Position numbers and translations under genes: made by a program
Source: Sesamum alatum
Lineage: Eukaryota; Streptophyta; Magnoliopsida; Lamiales; Pedaliaceae
Assembly (NCBI GenBank): GCA_034509735.1
Contig: JACGWO010000011.1
Location: forward strand, 18,513,573 to 18,577,572
DNA length: 64,000 nt
Direction of reading: 5' to 3'
Shown: piece after piece, positions 1-11,985 of the stretch
Position numbering within the stretch: the first letter of the stretch is position 1
How the letters are laid out: the number at the start of each line of letters is the position of its first letter
The notes under the pieces: generated by a model
Databases searched by the model: none
What the model was told of the DNA's origin: nothing
The model's input: only the letters and a program-made list of their open reading frames with translations

Positions 1-1141
1 CCCGCCGAATCAGTCCAGAAATCTCCAACTCAAGGAATCTCGAAAATGGGTACCGAGATTCCCCTTGAGACTTGCACTAAGCATCTGCTGTCGTATTTCA
101 TCGACGGGTGACGAAGGTCGTCTAAGCAGTGTTAGTGGGTTAGCCTACTAGGGAGCAGCTGACTGAGGTGACTCGCGGGAACCGTCTTACGGAGGACCTT
201 GAGTAGGGTTAGCTAGGTATGACGTGTTCCTTTTTCCAACAGTACAGGTCAAGTCCTTTGACTTGAGGAACTGCTGAGTTTACCTGTATATTAGGGTTGT
301 ATCTTAGATATGGTGAGAGATTGCCAAGAAGCACTTGAGTAGTCATAAGCCATGTCTAGTGCAGCTCCGATGTACAGAGTGATAGTATTTTCCAAGAAAG
401 GATCTGTCTCCTGTCAAAAGGCATTGACAGTTGAGTCTCACAAATGCTTTGTGTGTTGTCCCAAAAATTTGTGGTCACAGTAACTGAACAGAAGGGAAGG
501 TTTCCCTTGCGGCGTTTAGTAAAGGACAGACCGACACTTAGGTCCAAAATGGGTACCTGCATTTTCCGTGCCCTAGACCCTAAGTGGTGAGACCGTAGAC
601 AGAAGGACAAGTGTACTGTTAGAGCCTGAATGTTCATCCCCTCAAATTCACCTAGTCTCTAGTGCCATTGACCATTGCTAGATGGCCACCCATGGTAACG
701 GGCGGATTCTAGGAATCCGACCAAGTCTAGCTGAAAGGTGAACCTAAAGAGTCACACACAATCCACACACATAAAATATTTAATTTAGAATTAAATATTT
801 GGAGAAATGGAATGATTAAATTAGATTTAATCGGGTCCTTAATTTTCTTGGAAAGAATTAATTCCTTTTATTGGATAAAAGGATTTATCTAATAAATTAG
901 ATTTATTAGAAAATTAAATATTTACATTTATTATATTTATTTATTGCCCTTGGAATATTTAAATATATTTTAAATGTTCCATTAAATTAAATTAATGGTT
1001 GAGATTAAAAGGAGAAGATGGATGGCTAGGATTAATTTGACTAGGTCAAATTACTACTTTGACTAGGACTTTGACTAGGTCAAAATCCTAGTCAAATTAG
1101 TCTTCTAGAGTTGGAGTTTGAAGAGGATTAAACTCCTCCTC

Positions 1142-1149
1142 TATAAATA
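1142..1149 (+). promoter_or_regulatory. TATA box of LTR copy A
   Basis: TATAAATA precedes an (AC)n tract and a CT-rich leader at 1217-1260. This arrangement is typical of an LTR promoter. Activity is inferred only from the motif. Confidence 0.5.
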
Positions 1150-1188
1150 CTCCTAGTCCTTCACCTTTAGAGATATGATGAAACTTCA

Positions 1189-1216
1189 ACACACACACAC
1201 ACACACACACACACAC
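1189..1216. repeat. (AC)14 microsatellite
   Basis: An uninterrupted AC dinucleotide run lies in the leader part of LTR copy A. Confidence 0.95.
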
Positions 1217-1749
1217 TCGATCTCTCCTCTCTCCTCCGCCCTCTCTCTCCTTTTCTCTCCAAGAAAATACTCCTTGTTCTTTTGTGTTAACAATTGAACA
1301 TAAGGAGGATTAATCCCGTTAAACAATAACGTGTGATTGATCCGTCCTCTCCAAATAAAATACTTGTTCGTTCGCTAGCACGACGTACAAGATACGTGGG
1401 CGGATTGCGTGTCACAATTTAAAGGATCTCACATACGAGATTTTTGAACAAATCGGGGAACAACGCGAGTACCGGTTAGAAGAGGAAAACGACGAACCGG
1501 TATGTCTCTTTTACGTTTTCGTCATCTTCTATTTTTAATCCTATGGCCTCCATGATTGCATGTACGTTTTAATTCATGAGATCCACCGAACACTCGGGAA
1601 CTTCAAGGGTACACCCCTTGAACGTGTTTTAATTCTATACGAATAATACATGTTTAAATTTTGCAATTTACATTTATACCGCGCTTCCGCATTCGCGCTA
1701 TTTTCCGAGACGATCTATACGCCTTTCTCAGGCTTTCACCAAATCCCAG

Positions 1750-2345
1750 TCCAAATAAGAACTGTAACTGGAACTATTGTGGAACAGTAACCCCTGGCTG
1801 ACGTCACTGTCGTATTATTCTGAGTCAAAACATGTAGGAACGGCTATCCGTTCCTAGTTGTGTGCCAAAATTTAATCCCATTACTGTTCCAAAATGGGAG
1901 CGGATATATTTTGGCATTCCATTTGGAACACTGTGGAAATTGGAACGGTTATTTGACCAGAAAAAGTAACCATTCCTACCCATGTTCGACAACCCGGGAT
2001 AATTTGAAATGGATGATTGACCGCTCCAACATGTAATGTTAAATGAGACCGTTTTACTCCTTGATTGAACGCTGTAATGCAATGACCTTTCCAAATTGTG
2101 GGCCTTGTGAAAATTAAGTTTGGTTCCAACTACCGTACCAACATATGTTACTATTAGGAATGGTCTGTATACATAATAGATTATGTGTTCCGACGACCGT
2201 TCCAAATATGCCCCAACGATTATATTATAACGGTTACTTTAGCGTTCGTATGTCCGTTCCAGAGACCGTTCCTAATGATGGAGCAACGGCTATATTTCAA
2301 CAGCTAACTTAGTGTTCCAAGTAATATTCCAATGCCCATTCCAAT
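1750..2345. repeat. CACTA 5' subterminal repeats
   Basis: Many degenerate copies of a CCGTTCC(A/T)A-like motif and its complement (GGAACGG, CGTTCCAA, TTCCAAAT) occur here in both orientations. In CACTA elements such repeats are binding sites for the element-encoded DNA-binding protein. The same motif recurs at 9655-10340, which supports one element spanning both. No real gene is seen; the open frames on the minus strand come from the repeat itself. Confidence 0.75.
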
Positions 2346-2603
2346 ATTTTTTTATATATATGTCCCCCTTCATTTTAATTGTTCTTATTAATCTATCTCT
2401 CCAACTCATTTTTTCTAACTCCCTCTCTTGATTCTTTATACGTAAAATCAAAAATATCAACAATTTGCGCTAAATTTGCATTGATCATGAAACGTGTTTT
2501 GCTCAGGTAAGAAGTTGAAATTCTATAATGGTTAATTATATATATATATATATATATAACTTGTTTGGTTATTTAATTACTGTTGTGAATTGCTTGTGTA
2601 CGT

Positions 2604-5600
2604 AGGACTAATCGTGTTAAAACAGTTGAGGAGATGGATGTATGATCGAGACGTGCTGAGATTGACGCTGGAGTTCGAGGATGATGTTACAACATTTCTA
2701 GAATGGGCTCAGTCTCAGCGTGCATATATGGACGGGGAGAAGATTAAGTGTTCCTGCCGAAAGTGAAAAAATGAACGGTTCAAAACACCAAACGAGGTAA
2801 ATTTTTACTTGTGTATGAAAAGGTTTATGCCGGAGTATTATAATTGGACTTCGCATGGCGAGGAGAGGGTGCAGGAATACTTTGATGCATTGACCGCGGC
2901 CCCTGTGTAGCAATAGCAGCAAACGCCACCCGTTCAGGAAGAGGGTAGTTCAAATTGGGGTGATGCGACTCAGATGGTTTGGGCGCAGATGATAGTATTC
3001 GATGTCGTCGGACCGTCTTTCTCATCTTCGTATAACTAGGAGGGACGACTGATGATGTTACTCGTTATTGTCCTTCTGATGTGGGTCTTAGTTCATATTA
3101 CGGTTGGGGGCCCTATGATTATATATCTAGATTGTCAGACCGTTTTTTTTGATGTAGTTCATGCTGTCGACCAACCGTTGTGGAACGGCTGCACTACCTG
3201 TCAGTTGGCGTCAACTGCTACTTTGGTGAATATCAAGGCCGAAAGGGTTTTTTTCGAGCATACGTATGATCGCTTGTGCCAGTGGGCTGATATTGTAATA
3301 TCCGGCCGAAAGAGAATTGGGTTTCCCAGTTCAGAAGAAAGATGCGTGCAAAAACGGTTGCATGTTGTACTGGAAGGACGATATGGATCTGGAATATTGC
3401 AAGTTTTGTGGAGAAGTCCCCGTATGCCATTCTTAAGTATCTACCGCTTACCCCTCGGCTACAGAGGTTGTATGCGTCGGAGGCCATTACCCCTCGGCTG
3501 TAGAGGTTGTATGCGTCGGAGGCCATTATCCCTCGGCTGTAGAGGTTGTATGCGTCGGAGGCCACTATAGAGCATATGACTTGACATGCTAGCCATCAGA
3601 CGAAGGAGGGATCCATGTGTCATCCGTCCGATGCAGAGGCTTGAAAGCATTTTGACCGGATGTATCCTGATTTTGCAGCTGAGCCTCGTAATGTTAGACT
3701 AGGGTTGTGCACGGATGGGTTTGCACCGCCACGGCCAGTATGGTAAAACTTACTCATGTTGGCCCGTGATACTCACACCATGTAACCTCCCACTGGGAAT
3801 GTGCATGAAGTTTGAGTATATGATCCTAATGATGGTGATCCCTGGACATCAAATCCCAAACGTGTTATCGATGTCTACCTGGAGCCGTTGATTGAGGAGT
3901 TGCAGAATTTATGGCATGTGGGTGTACGTACGCACGACAATACGATAAACCAGACATTCATGATGCGCGCCGCATTGATGTGGACAGTGAACGACCTTCC
4001 CGCCTGTGGGATGGCGTCTCGATGGAGTACTGCCGGTGTTATGGGGTGTCCAGTTTGTATGGAGGACACACGGATATTCTATTTACAACATGGTCGGAAG
4101 GCATGCTATTTTGACTGCCACAGGCAGTTCCTCCCACCAGACCATCCTTATTGCAGGAACAAGAAAGCCTTCACTAAAAATCAAATGGAGAGGAAGGTTG
4201 CACGTCCGAGGCTAATTGGAGAACATATCCGAACCCGTGTCAATGCGTTTAGTGTTGCAGTCGAACAACCTTGAGTAAACCGGAAGGCTACAGTGTCAAC
4301 CATAAGTGGACGAAGAACAGCGTCTTTTGGGAGCTTGAATACTGGGGCCGCACCGTATACGACACAATATTGATGTCATGCACATTGAGAAGAATGTGTT
4401 CGACAATATATTCAATATTGTGATGGACATAAAGGGCAAAACGAAGGACAATCTGAATGCACGGAAGTATGTAAAGATCATATGTAATAGGCCGGAGCTT
4501 GAGGTGGAAGAAAAGAGATCGAACGTGATGCCTAAAGCGGTATATACACTGCGAAGGATCAAAAGTAGAAGATATATGAGTGGATTCGTTATCTTAGGTT
4601 TTTTTATGGGTATGCATCTAACTTGTCCCACTCCGTTGACATGAAGGAGCTAAGGATGCACGACATGAAGAGCCATGATTGTCATGCATTCATGCAGAAA
4701 TTGATCACAGTTTCCTTCCATGAAATGCTTCATGAGCACGTGTGGGGGGCCTTGACGGAGGTGAGCCTTCTATTCTAGATCCTATGTTCAACCACACTAG
4801 ATGTGAACAAGGTAAAAGAATTGAAAGACAGTGTAGCCGTCATCCTGTGCAACCTTAACAAAATATTTCCTCCTTTTTTCGACTCAATGGAGCACCTAAT
4901 TGTTCACCTTCCATATGAGGCGCGCATTGGGGGGCCCGTGCTATACAGGTAGATGTACCATTCGAGAGGTAATTAACTACACTAGAAAATTTACTGTTAA
5001 ATATATATTATTTTTCTGTGGCAATTCATTGGCATTATAATAAATACTTGTGTGAATAGATTCTTACATGATTTGAAGAAGAAGGTGAAAAAATAAAGCA
5101 CAAGTCGAGGCGTCAATTGTAGAGGCTTATATTGTCGAAGAAATCGGGCTCTTCTCTTCTCACTACTTGAACCGCACATTCTCTGCAAGCGAAGCAGACC
5201 TAGTCGAAACGATGATCTCACAAGCAACAACAATCAAATAGTATGATCCATTTTCAATCACCCGAGCTAAGAAAGTAGAGCCTCAACGAAGAGATGGCTG
5301 AGTGGTGAAAAACTTCATATTATCGAGACGTACGTATTGTGTAATTGTGAAGTAGTTGCGCCGTACTACGAGTAATTTTTTGATACAAACTTAACTCTCT
5401 GTTCGATCATTTCATTTTGAACATACTTCATATTTATAATTATCACTGTTCCTGATACATGTCATTCTTGAATTAATTGTACGAGCAACACCATTCGGAG
5501 GACCCAATAATTGATCAACTAGTGGCAACTCAATTCAAGGATTGGTTCAAACGTCGTGTAAGTGTCATGTTCTTATTAATTACGACTATCTGCTCAATTT

Positions 5601-6014
5601 CTTATAAATTAGGTGCAATTGTTATATGATGAATTGCAGGTGAAACCCGAATTGAATCACACAGACGACGAATTGTTGAAGTTGCATTATTGGGGCCCTA
5701 GAGCAGAAGTGAAGACGTACCCGTCTTACTTCGTGAATGGATTCGATTTCCACACTGAACGTCACAATGTCGGGAAGTCAACAATGAATTGTGGTGTTTG
5801 TGTCAAAAGCTCATCATATACAGACACGGATTCTGACTTCTATGGAATACTGAAAAAGATAATTCAGTTAGATTACCCACTTATTGTAGACATGCACATT
5901 ATATTGTTCAATTGTCGTTGGGTTGATCTGGTTAGAGGCATGAAGATACACCCTCGTCAATATATTCCCATGACCGTTCCTATTACAGGTACAATTTTTC
6001 AGATTGGCGCCTAA
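2604..6014 (+). pseudogene. TNP2-type CACTA transposase, degenerate
   Basis: Translation in shifting frames gives the expected domain order. A transposase-associated domain lies at 2635-2910 (starts WMYDRD, later the CSCRK and WTSHGEE motifs). The TNP2 core follows from about 3330: a CKFCGE zinc-like motif near 3400, then the frame 3873-4274 with YLEPLIEELQNLW and GVMGCPVCMED, then 4378-4644 with DVMHIEKNVFDN. A DUF4218-like segment runs about 4640-4960 (IFPPFFDSMEHL). A DUF4216-like segment is at 5700-5950, with FHTERHN. Numerous stops and frameshifts (for example in the CSCRK motif, where K is followed by a stop) make it non-functional. It would cut and paste CACTA elements in the nucleus. 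Exon borders were not resolved. Confidence 0.85.
3450..3566 (+). repeat. Three tandem 39-bp units inside the transposase
   Basis: Units lie at 3450-3488, 3489-3527 and 3528-3566 and are nearly identical. Each encodes a 13-residue segment resembling TPRLQRLYASEAI in the transposase frame. Units 2 and 3 share CGGCTGTAGAGG, where the Q codon of unit 1 (CAG) has become a TAG stop. The units are multiples of three, so the copying kept frame. The stop was therefore present before, or spread with, the last duplication. Confidence 0.9.
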
Positions 6015-7027
6015 TGAAAAAAAAAAGGCTCCAAAATTAAATTAGGAACGGTCCGAGTAATTGATAGGCTGTTCCAAATGTAGGTCCAATTTTTTGTTTT
6101 GGCACCCAATGAATAAATGGTGGGAAAATTAAATTTTGGAGCGGTCGTTCTATATCCAACCGTTCCTAATTGTATAGTGGTTGCGTCCGTCCTATATATA
6201 ACCCCTAACCGTTCCTATGTTATTACAATAATAAAGCGTTCCTAGGTCAATTGTAACCTTTCCAAATTGTATTACGAATTTGTGTATTTTACCTAATTCT
6301 GACGATATCTCAACATTCGTGAGTCGGATCTACACCATTTTTAAACACATACAAGATTATGAATAAGATTTCGTGTCTACCGGTCTAATTTTCAATCAGA
6401 TGGTTGGATTGAAGGATGCAATGGTTCTTATGATGACAAATACTGATCGGGAACGATATTTCGATATTCGCAAATAGAAATTTTTCAAAACTATAATGTA
6501 TTCTTGTGTGTGTTAAATCATATCTAACGGTTTGATTGGAATTTTGACGGTCTGATAAGGCGATGCAGCACAACAATACAAGATGCTAGTTCAATCTGTG
6601 AAATACTAACAAACTTAAATATAACAATATACTTCATATTGTGAACGTGTGTCTATTTTTTGAAAATTACTTTATATTTTCAAATTCTTTATATGGCCAA
6701 TTGTATATCTTTCTTCGATCGTACATGTGTTCGGAATGTGTTTTTCTTAATTTATATTTATTATCTAAGAAGATCAAATAATATTTGCAATACATATAGG
6801 AACGGTCTTCAATGAAAATAGGCATGATCAACACTTACAGGACACCAAACGACGCCATTTTTCGCAAGTAGGAACGATATTAGTAACACTGTAACTGTCT
6901 TATCTGGCCGTTCGTATTAAGCTCATTATCAGTAAAAGGTCATAAAACGACGTCATATCAACATCAAATTGACGTCGTATTTGGTTTTGGGAACGGGCTT
7001 AGCAAAATATGACCGTTCCAAAGTTCT
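6015..7027. other. CACTA intergenic spacer with internal CCGTTCC motifs
   Basis: There is no convincing coding region. Copies of GGAACGGTC / CCGTTCC(T/A) occur around 6045-6245, 6798-6810 and 6990-7020, so the subterminal motif family also occupies the spacer between the two element genes, just upstream of the second gene's TATA box. Confidence 0.6.
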
Positions 7028-7035
7028 TATATAAA
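7028..7035 (+). promoter_or_regulatory. TATA box of the second CACTA gene
   Basis: TATATAAA is followed by a strongly CT-rich leader (7065-7125). A GGAACGG..CCGTTCC motif pair lies 10-40 bp upstream. The first codons of the second gene begin about 0.9 kb downstream, so a 5' leader intron is likely. Confidence 0.55.
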
Positions 7036-7138
7036 TTGGACGCTTAGCATTCATTCTCATTTTCTGCCTCTCTCTCTCCCCCTCTCACCCTCTCTCTCTA
7101 ACCCTCTCACTCTCTCTCTCTAAAGCTCAGCCTCAGCC

Positions 7139-7560
7139 GCCTAATTTTCTGCATTTTTTCATATTTTTACTGTATTTTTAAAAGTTTTCTGTAATTTTTG
7201 AAAATTTTCTGCAATTTTCTGGAAAAAAAAAAACCCTGTAAATTAAGTAATTTTTCTGAAAAAAAAGACCCGTAAATTCTGTAATGTTTAAAAAATTTCT
7301 ATAATTTTGATGTATTTTTTTGAAAATTTTCTGAAAACAAAATCTGTAATCTCTGTGATTTTTTTTTTTTTGAAAAAAAGAAAGTAAATTCTGTAATTTT
7401 TAAAAATTTTATGCAATTTTTTTAGTATTTTTTGAAAATTTTCTGTATTTTTCTGAAAAAATAAATTGTAAATACTGTCTTTTTCTGAAATAAAAATTTG
7501 TACATTTTGTATTTTTTAAAATTTTCTATAATTTTCTTTGATTTTTTTAAATTCATGTGA
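7139..7560. repeat. Degenerate array of CTGTAATTTTTGAAAATTTT units
   Basis: A unit of roughly 50-70 bp of the form TTCTGTAATTTTT..GAAAATTTTCTG..GAAAAAAA recurs about seven times with drift. It lies between the TATA box and the first coding exon, so it is probably within the leader or leader intron of the second CACTA gene. Confidence 0.6.
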
Positions 7561-7950
7561 AATTACATATAATATTTTGTAAGGATATAGGAAAATATAT
7601 GTTCTGATTTATTATATAAATCATATTTTCGAGAAGAATTTTCTAATTTAGTGTAAGGATATAGGAATATAGAAGGATTTAGTGTAATTCAGAAATAATT
7701 TTGGGTTTTAGATATTATTTAGGAAATAATTGTAGGATTTAGTAAACATTGTAGGAAAAATTTCAAAAAACATTTGGGATTTAGTATCCAAATTACTAGA
7801 ATAATTTTGGGACTTAGTATACAATTTTAGAATTTAGTTTACATAATTATTTTAAAAAATTAGAAAATTATCATTATTCAAAATAAATTGATACTTAGAT
7901 TTATTTTTTAAATTCATACCACTATTATTTTGAAAAAAATATTGTAGAAC

Positions 7951-9461
7951 ATATCTGGTCGGGATTTGCCTCCTCGAGGAGGTGGCAGTACACGCGGCCG
8001 TGGTCATGACTCGTCGGTTCCATCACCGGCTGGTGCTGCTTCTCAGGTTGGGGAAGTAGCATTCCGACCACCCCCACCACTCCCACCACCAGAGCAGTCA
8101 ACTGCCGCACCAGTGCAGGATCAAGAACCCGATCCGTCTACTCCTGCACGTGTCCAAGAGGCTGTCGGACCATCTACTCCTGCACCGGCGGAAGATCCGA
8201 CTCGTCCATGGGCTGCACCACCCCCACCTGCCCCACCACTCCCCCCACCATCCGCGCGCCGGTATATCACCCTCGCCGACGCTAGGTATATTTTTTTAAA
8301 AAATATATTTGTAATTTAAATTATTATTTTTAAGTCACAATAATTATTACACAATTTCAGGACTGAGCGCAAGATACACGAGCACATGTATGCGGTGGTG
8401 CGAGGATACTATCCCACCCTTGGGGCTATTTGTGCCAAGTGGCGTCAGAGCACCAACATTTTTGTATCTAGAGCCTGAAGGTAACGTACTTTAATTTTCA
8501 TTTAATGATATAAATTGATTTTTTTTATTAAATATTTTAATATTTTTTTTTCAGATGACGTACTGGTGGGACTGTGACAATGAGTCCATTTCAAAGTCTT
8601 CCACATGCTTGCGGGGAAGTACCTCCGCAATAAGTTCGTTCTCACCAGACAGTCTCGCGGCAGCTCCAGCTGTACTGAGACAGCCAGGAGTTCAAGGACG
8701 AGTGCGCCAAGGACAAGGCCAACCGGTCCGCCGATCTAGCAACATCCTCTACTGTCTACCATGGTGGTTTTGCCTCCGTCGGGATGCACAAGAGGAAGAT
8801 GGTAAGAAATTTAATTTTTTTTAAAGTATTCATCATTATTAAATTAAAACTGTAATAACTGTTCCTTTTTTTTTTTCAAGAGATGCAGCTCAGTCGGCCT
8901 GTCACGCAAATGGAGATATTCTCCAGATGCTACAAGAAAAAGGCCGACGGCGGCTGGAGCGGCCCGAGGGCAGCGGTGGTGGCGGTAAGCTTTGTATTAC
9001 ATTTTTAATTTTATTTTCTTTTAATTTTTGGAAATAATCATAATAATTTACTATTTTTGCAGGAGACGTTCCAGAAGTTGCTGGAGGATCACCAGCCTCA
9101 GGCCACGACCAATCCTGGGGATCGTCTGGCCGAATCAGAGGGCTCGGTGGCGCAGACCGAGCAAGATTTGTAGCTGGCTGCAATCGAGGGCAAGAACAAG
9201 GGTCGGGTATTTGGTCTTGGTTCTGACGCCCACGGCCTTAGCCAGACCTTTACCTCACCATCACCACCGCCACCGCCGCCGCCAGCGTCAAACTTGGAGG
9301 ATCGCATGGTCCAATTGGAGGAGATGATGGTCGACATGATGGGCATGATGAAGACTCTGCAGACCAACAACTCTGCTGTCGGCCCGTCACGGCCTTCGAT
9401 AGACCCCTCCCTCCTTCCAGACGATGATGATATGGACCAGGACGAGGGGGATGAGGTGTAG
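7951..9461 (+). pseudogene. Second CACTA gene, Transposase_24 (Ptta/En/Spm) type
   Basis: Exons with good GT-AG borders can be drawn: about 7951-8285, 8361-8480, 8555-8801, 8883-8984 and 9063-9461. Exon 1 encodes a Gly/Arg then Pro-rich N-terminus (PPRGGGSTRGRG, then PPPPLPPPEQ). Exon 3 ends with KDKANRS..STVYHGGFASVG. Exon 4 encodes SRPVTQMEIFSRCYKKK. Exon 5 encodes ETFQKLLEDHQ, GRVFGLGS, a polyproline run and an acidic C-terminus (DDDDMDQDEGDEV) ending at the TAG of 9459-9461. This order is characteristic of the Transposase_24 family that accompanies TNP2-like genes. Stops at 8476-8478 and just after EQDL in exon 5, and a frameshift within exon 3, make it a pseudogene. No convincing ATG was found; reading opens near 7951. 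Confidence 0.8.
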
Positions 9462-9654
9462 ATTTAGGATTTTTTTTTTTTAAAAAAAATATAATTAAAT
9501 TGGATAATATTTTTTTAATATATATTTTTTTCGAAATTATGCATTTTTTGGTATTTAAATAATATTATTTAACCAAATTCAAAAAAATTATTAATAATAT
9601 AAATTGTATTTTAATAATAATAATTATTATTATAAAATAATAAAAAGTTTAAAT
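9462..9654. other. AT-rich 3' flank of second CACTA gene
   Basis: Runs of A and T with TAATAATAAT-like microsatellite character lie between the gene's stop codon and the 3' subterminal repeats. No gene is seen. Confidence 0.6.
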
Positions 9655-10374
9655 GATTCATTTATTTAGGAACGGTCTTTTCTACGGTAACGGATCTCAT
9701 AAAAATCGACGTAACCATTCCAACGGAAGACCGGTTTACTGAGACGATCGTTCCTAAAATCGTATAAAAAATTATTTCAAATTAGGGGCCGATCGTTTCT
9801 AAAATTAGTCCTAATTCAAGGTCTTCGTGGTATAGTTAGTATTTCAAACCGAATACCTAAAATCGGTCCAAAATCGTATTCCAAATAAAGATTAAAAAAT
9901 CGTTCCTACGTTTCTTAGCAAAGCAGGTCAAGGTGTGCTCCACCAACCGTTCCAAAATCTATCTCCAAACAAACAGTATACCGTTCCAATGTGTATTACA
10001 GAGTCAGTTGAAAAATACATCTCCCATATATTTAGCATGATACAAACAGAGTTCCAACGACCCTTCCAAATTACGTGAAACACATAACATTTGACCGTTC
10101 CAAATATTAACCATATGTTCCAAATGCAGAAATTATATATTGATACACACAAAGCTATCTAGAAACGATTTTTATCTTGTACACCAAAAGCAATTCCAAA
10201 ATAGGAATAGTCTTCGAAGAACCGTTCCTAAATATTAGGAATGCCTCCAGTTTCAACAGATTGCTAACCGTTCCTAAGCGAGATCCAACTTCATCCAGTG
10301 GTCTTTTAACCGTTCCAAAAAAAAAAAAAATATATTTCCTACGCCTGTTGCAATTCCCGCATTTTTTTGTAGTG
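9655..10374. repeat. CACTA 3' subterminal repeats and terminus
   Basis: Many copies of CCGTTCC(A/T)A and GGAACGG-like motifs in both orientations lead to the terminal string TTTTTTTGTAGTG (10362-10374). The three bases after it are ATT. These are the expected cis sequences for transposase and accessory-protein binding. Small open frames here are by-products of the repeats. Confidence 0.8.
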
Positions 10375-11179
10375 ATTGTTGAAAGTACTAGAAAGAAACG
10401 CCCTTTTTATTATTATTCTACAAAACTTATTGATGTTAGGTAAGAGATGAAATTTTCACTTCATATATTTAATTATTAATATTATGTTTTCCTATAGTAT
10501 ATTCATTTTGTATTAATTTTATATGTCTACATATATTAATTTCCTCAATTTTCAATTGAAATAGGTAATAAAATGCGAGCTTCTCAAACTTTGAATTAGT
10601 TGGATATGTATCACTAATTAGTATATTAACCAATATTTGTACGTATCAGAAAAGATTATTAGAGTGGCTAGTTTTGATTCTAGTTCAACAACCAAAATAT
10701 ATAGTTTGATATGATTGTGACGTAGTCCATATGCATCATATTATATATAATTAATTAGCATAGAACTCGTGCTATGCACAGTTATACGTTATTTATATAT
10801 TTTAATATAAATATTTTTTTATAATATATTGTACTATAAAAGATTTCTTTACGTAAAAGATAACTTTCATTTTTAATAGGTAAACATAGTAATTTTGATT
10901 TTTTACTCTATTTGGATTATTATATATTGAAAATGATGTTTTCCTATATATACAACATATTTCTACTTACCAATGCTTGTATGTATATGATAATTGTTTT
11001 CAACTAATTGTGACATTCTATTCCATATAAAAAATGACATTCTATTAAATATATACATCGCTTTTTACATATATCTAGCCATATATAAAAATAAAAAAAA
11101 ATAAATAATTAAATGTATTAATTGTATTATATAAGTTATCTTTCATAAAAATCTATATTAAAGTACATAAATCTAAAAT
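10375..11179. other. AT-rich sequence, no gene
   Basis: No coding signal, RNA gene or clear repeat was found. One short motif, TAGAACTCGTGCTATGCAC near 10761, resembles the conserved stretch found just inside many plant Helitron 5' ends. A similar motif lies at 14652 (CTAGCATGAACCCCGTGCAT). No Helitron 3' hairpin-CTRR end could be paired with either. Confidence 0.35.
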
Positions 11180-11985
11180 TGATGTCCCCTCAAAATCCAC
11201 TGGGCCAGCCCAAAAGCTAGGAGTAGGTCTCTAAGCCAGGTAGCCCAGCAGGTCAAGGCCATCAAGCCCAAACAGTAAGGTTTTTTATGCATAAAGCCTA
11301 GTTTTAAATATTAACCTGGCAGGGCTACGGAAAAGGCTCGTACAGCAAGCCTAGTCATCAAACATCTCAGATTCCATGTCGTATAGCTAGCCAATACCTA
11401 AAGCCACGTCATGTTAAAAGATCTCATCCAGATTCTCAATAGATTGGCCGAAATTCGGATGTTTCTCAGCTGGTAACTGCCTTCCCGAAAAATCTGGCAT
11501 ATGTGGTAAGGTCAACTTAAACGGATATATTTTCACCAATTCAATTTCGATTTATGCGTGGTTTGTTGGGTTAGGAAGCTGACTCTTCAGGCTTTCCAAC
11601 AGTATAAGGAAATTAACAAATCTTCTCCTAAGTCGGGTTCAACACTAGTTATAAAATCAACACACTGTGTAGCCATTTGGAGACAACTTAGTATCTTGCA
11701 TTTTTGCAATTCTCAAGTAACCTCTACTCTATTTTTCACTCACTTGGTATACAAGATTCTCTCTATTTTTCCAGAATATTCTCACATGAATCACCTTTTA
11801 TCACATCACTTTACCCTTATTTTCATCTTCTTCAAGCGTTCTTTATTTATTTCAAGTCGAACATTACTGACTTAAGCATCGGAGTGCTAACCCCTCTTTG
11901 CAGGTTAGTCTCCCCTACAATCTTGGAACTTTCAAGAAGATCCCTTGATATTTTGTGCTGCTGCTGGATCCCGGTATGCATAAAA
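11180..11985 (+). mobile_element. LTR-like fragment
   Basis: The base composition rises here against AT-rich flanks. The segment starts TGATGTCCCC and ends with GACTTAAGCATCGGAGTG followed by a CCCCTCTTTGCAGG stretch. That late motif is typical near the 3' end of many plant Ty3/gypsy LTRs. Two overlapping open frames (11558-11875 and 11704-12003) show no known domain and are rejected as genes. No target duplication, primer site or internal domains were seen, so a solo or fragmentary LTR is the best reading. Confidence 0.4.

Larger units (their letters stand above)
1..1730 (+). mobile_element. Right part of a family-X LTR (copy A)
   Basis: This segment matches, with clear divergence, the LTR-like sequences at 31711-33734, 54608-56803 and, inverted, 60691-64000. 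Shared landmarks are the block around 655-700 (CACCCATGGTAACGGG), the block at 727-765 (AGCTGA..GGTGAACCTAAA), a TATA box followed by a pyrimidine-rich leader, and the GCGCTTCCGC block just before the end. The right boundary is called at the CA of position 1730, by alignment with the CCTTCA ends of the other copies. The left end lies outside the window. No gag-pol belongs to it here, so it is either a solo LTR or one LTR of an element mostly outside. It abuts the CACTA interior directly, which suggests it inserted into, or truncated, that element. Confidence 0.7.
1731..10374 (+). mobile_element. CACTA (En/Spm) DNA transposon, two genes, 5' end missing
   Basis: The element has the standard plant CACTA plan: a TNP2-type transposase remnant (2604-6014), a second spliced gene of Transposase_24 type (about 7951-9461), and dense subterminal copies of a CCGTTCC/GGAACGG motif in both orientations at 1750-2345 and 9655-10340. 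The 3' terminus is the string TTTTTTTGTAGTG ending at 10374, the inverse complement of a CACTACAAAAA start. No CACTA 5' terminus is visible, because an LTR (ending at 1730) abuts the left side. The flanking 3-bp target duplication therefore cannot be tested. Stops and frame breaks in both genes mean this copy is not autonomous. Confidence 0.88.

Noticed and set aside
3052..3570. Plus-strand frame of 172 residues with a CMRRRPL repeat
   Set aside because: The repeat is the out-of-frame translation of the 39-bp units; the transposase reading is TPRLQRLYASEA in another frame.
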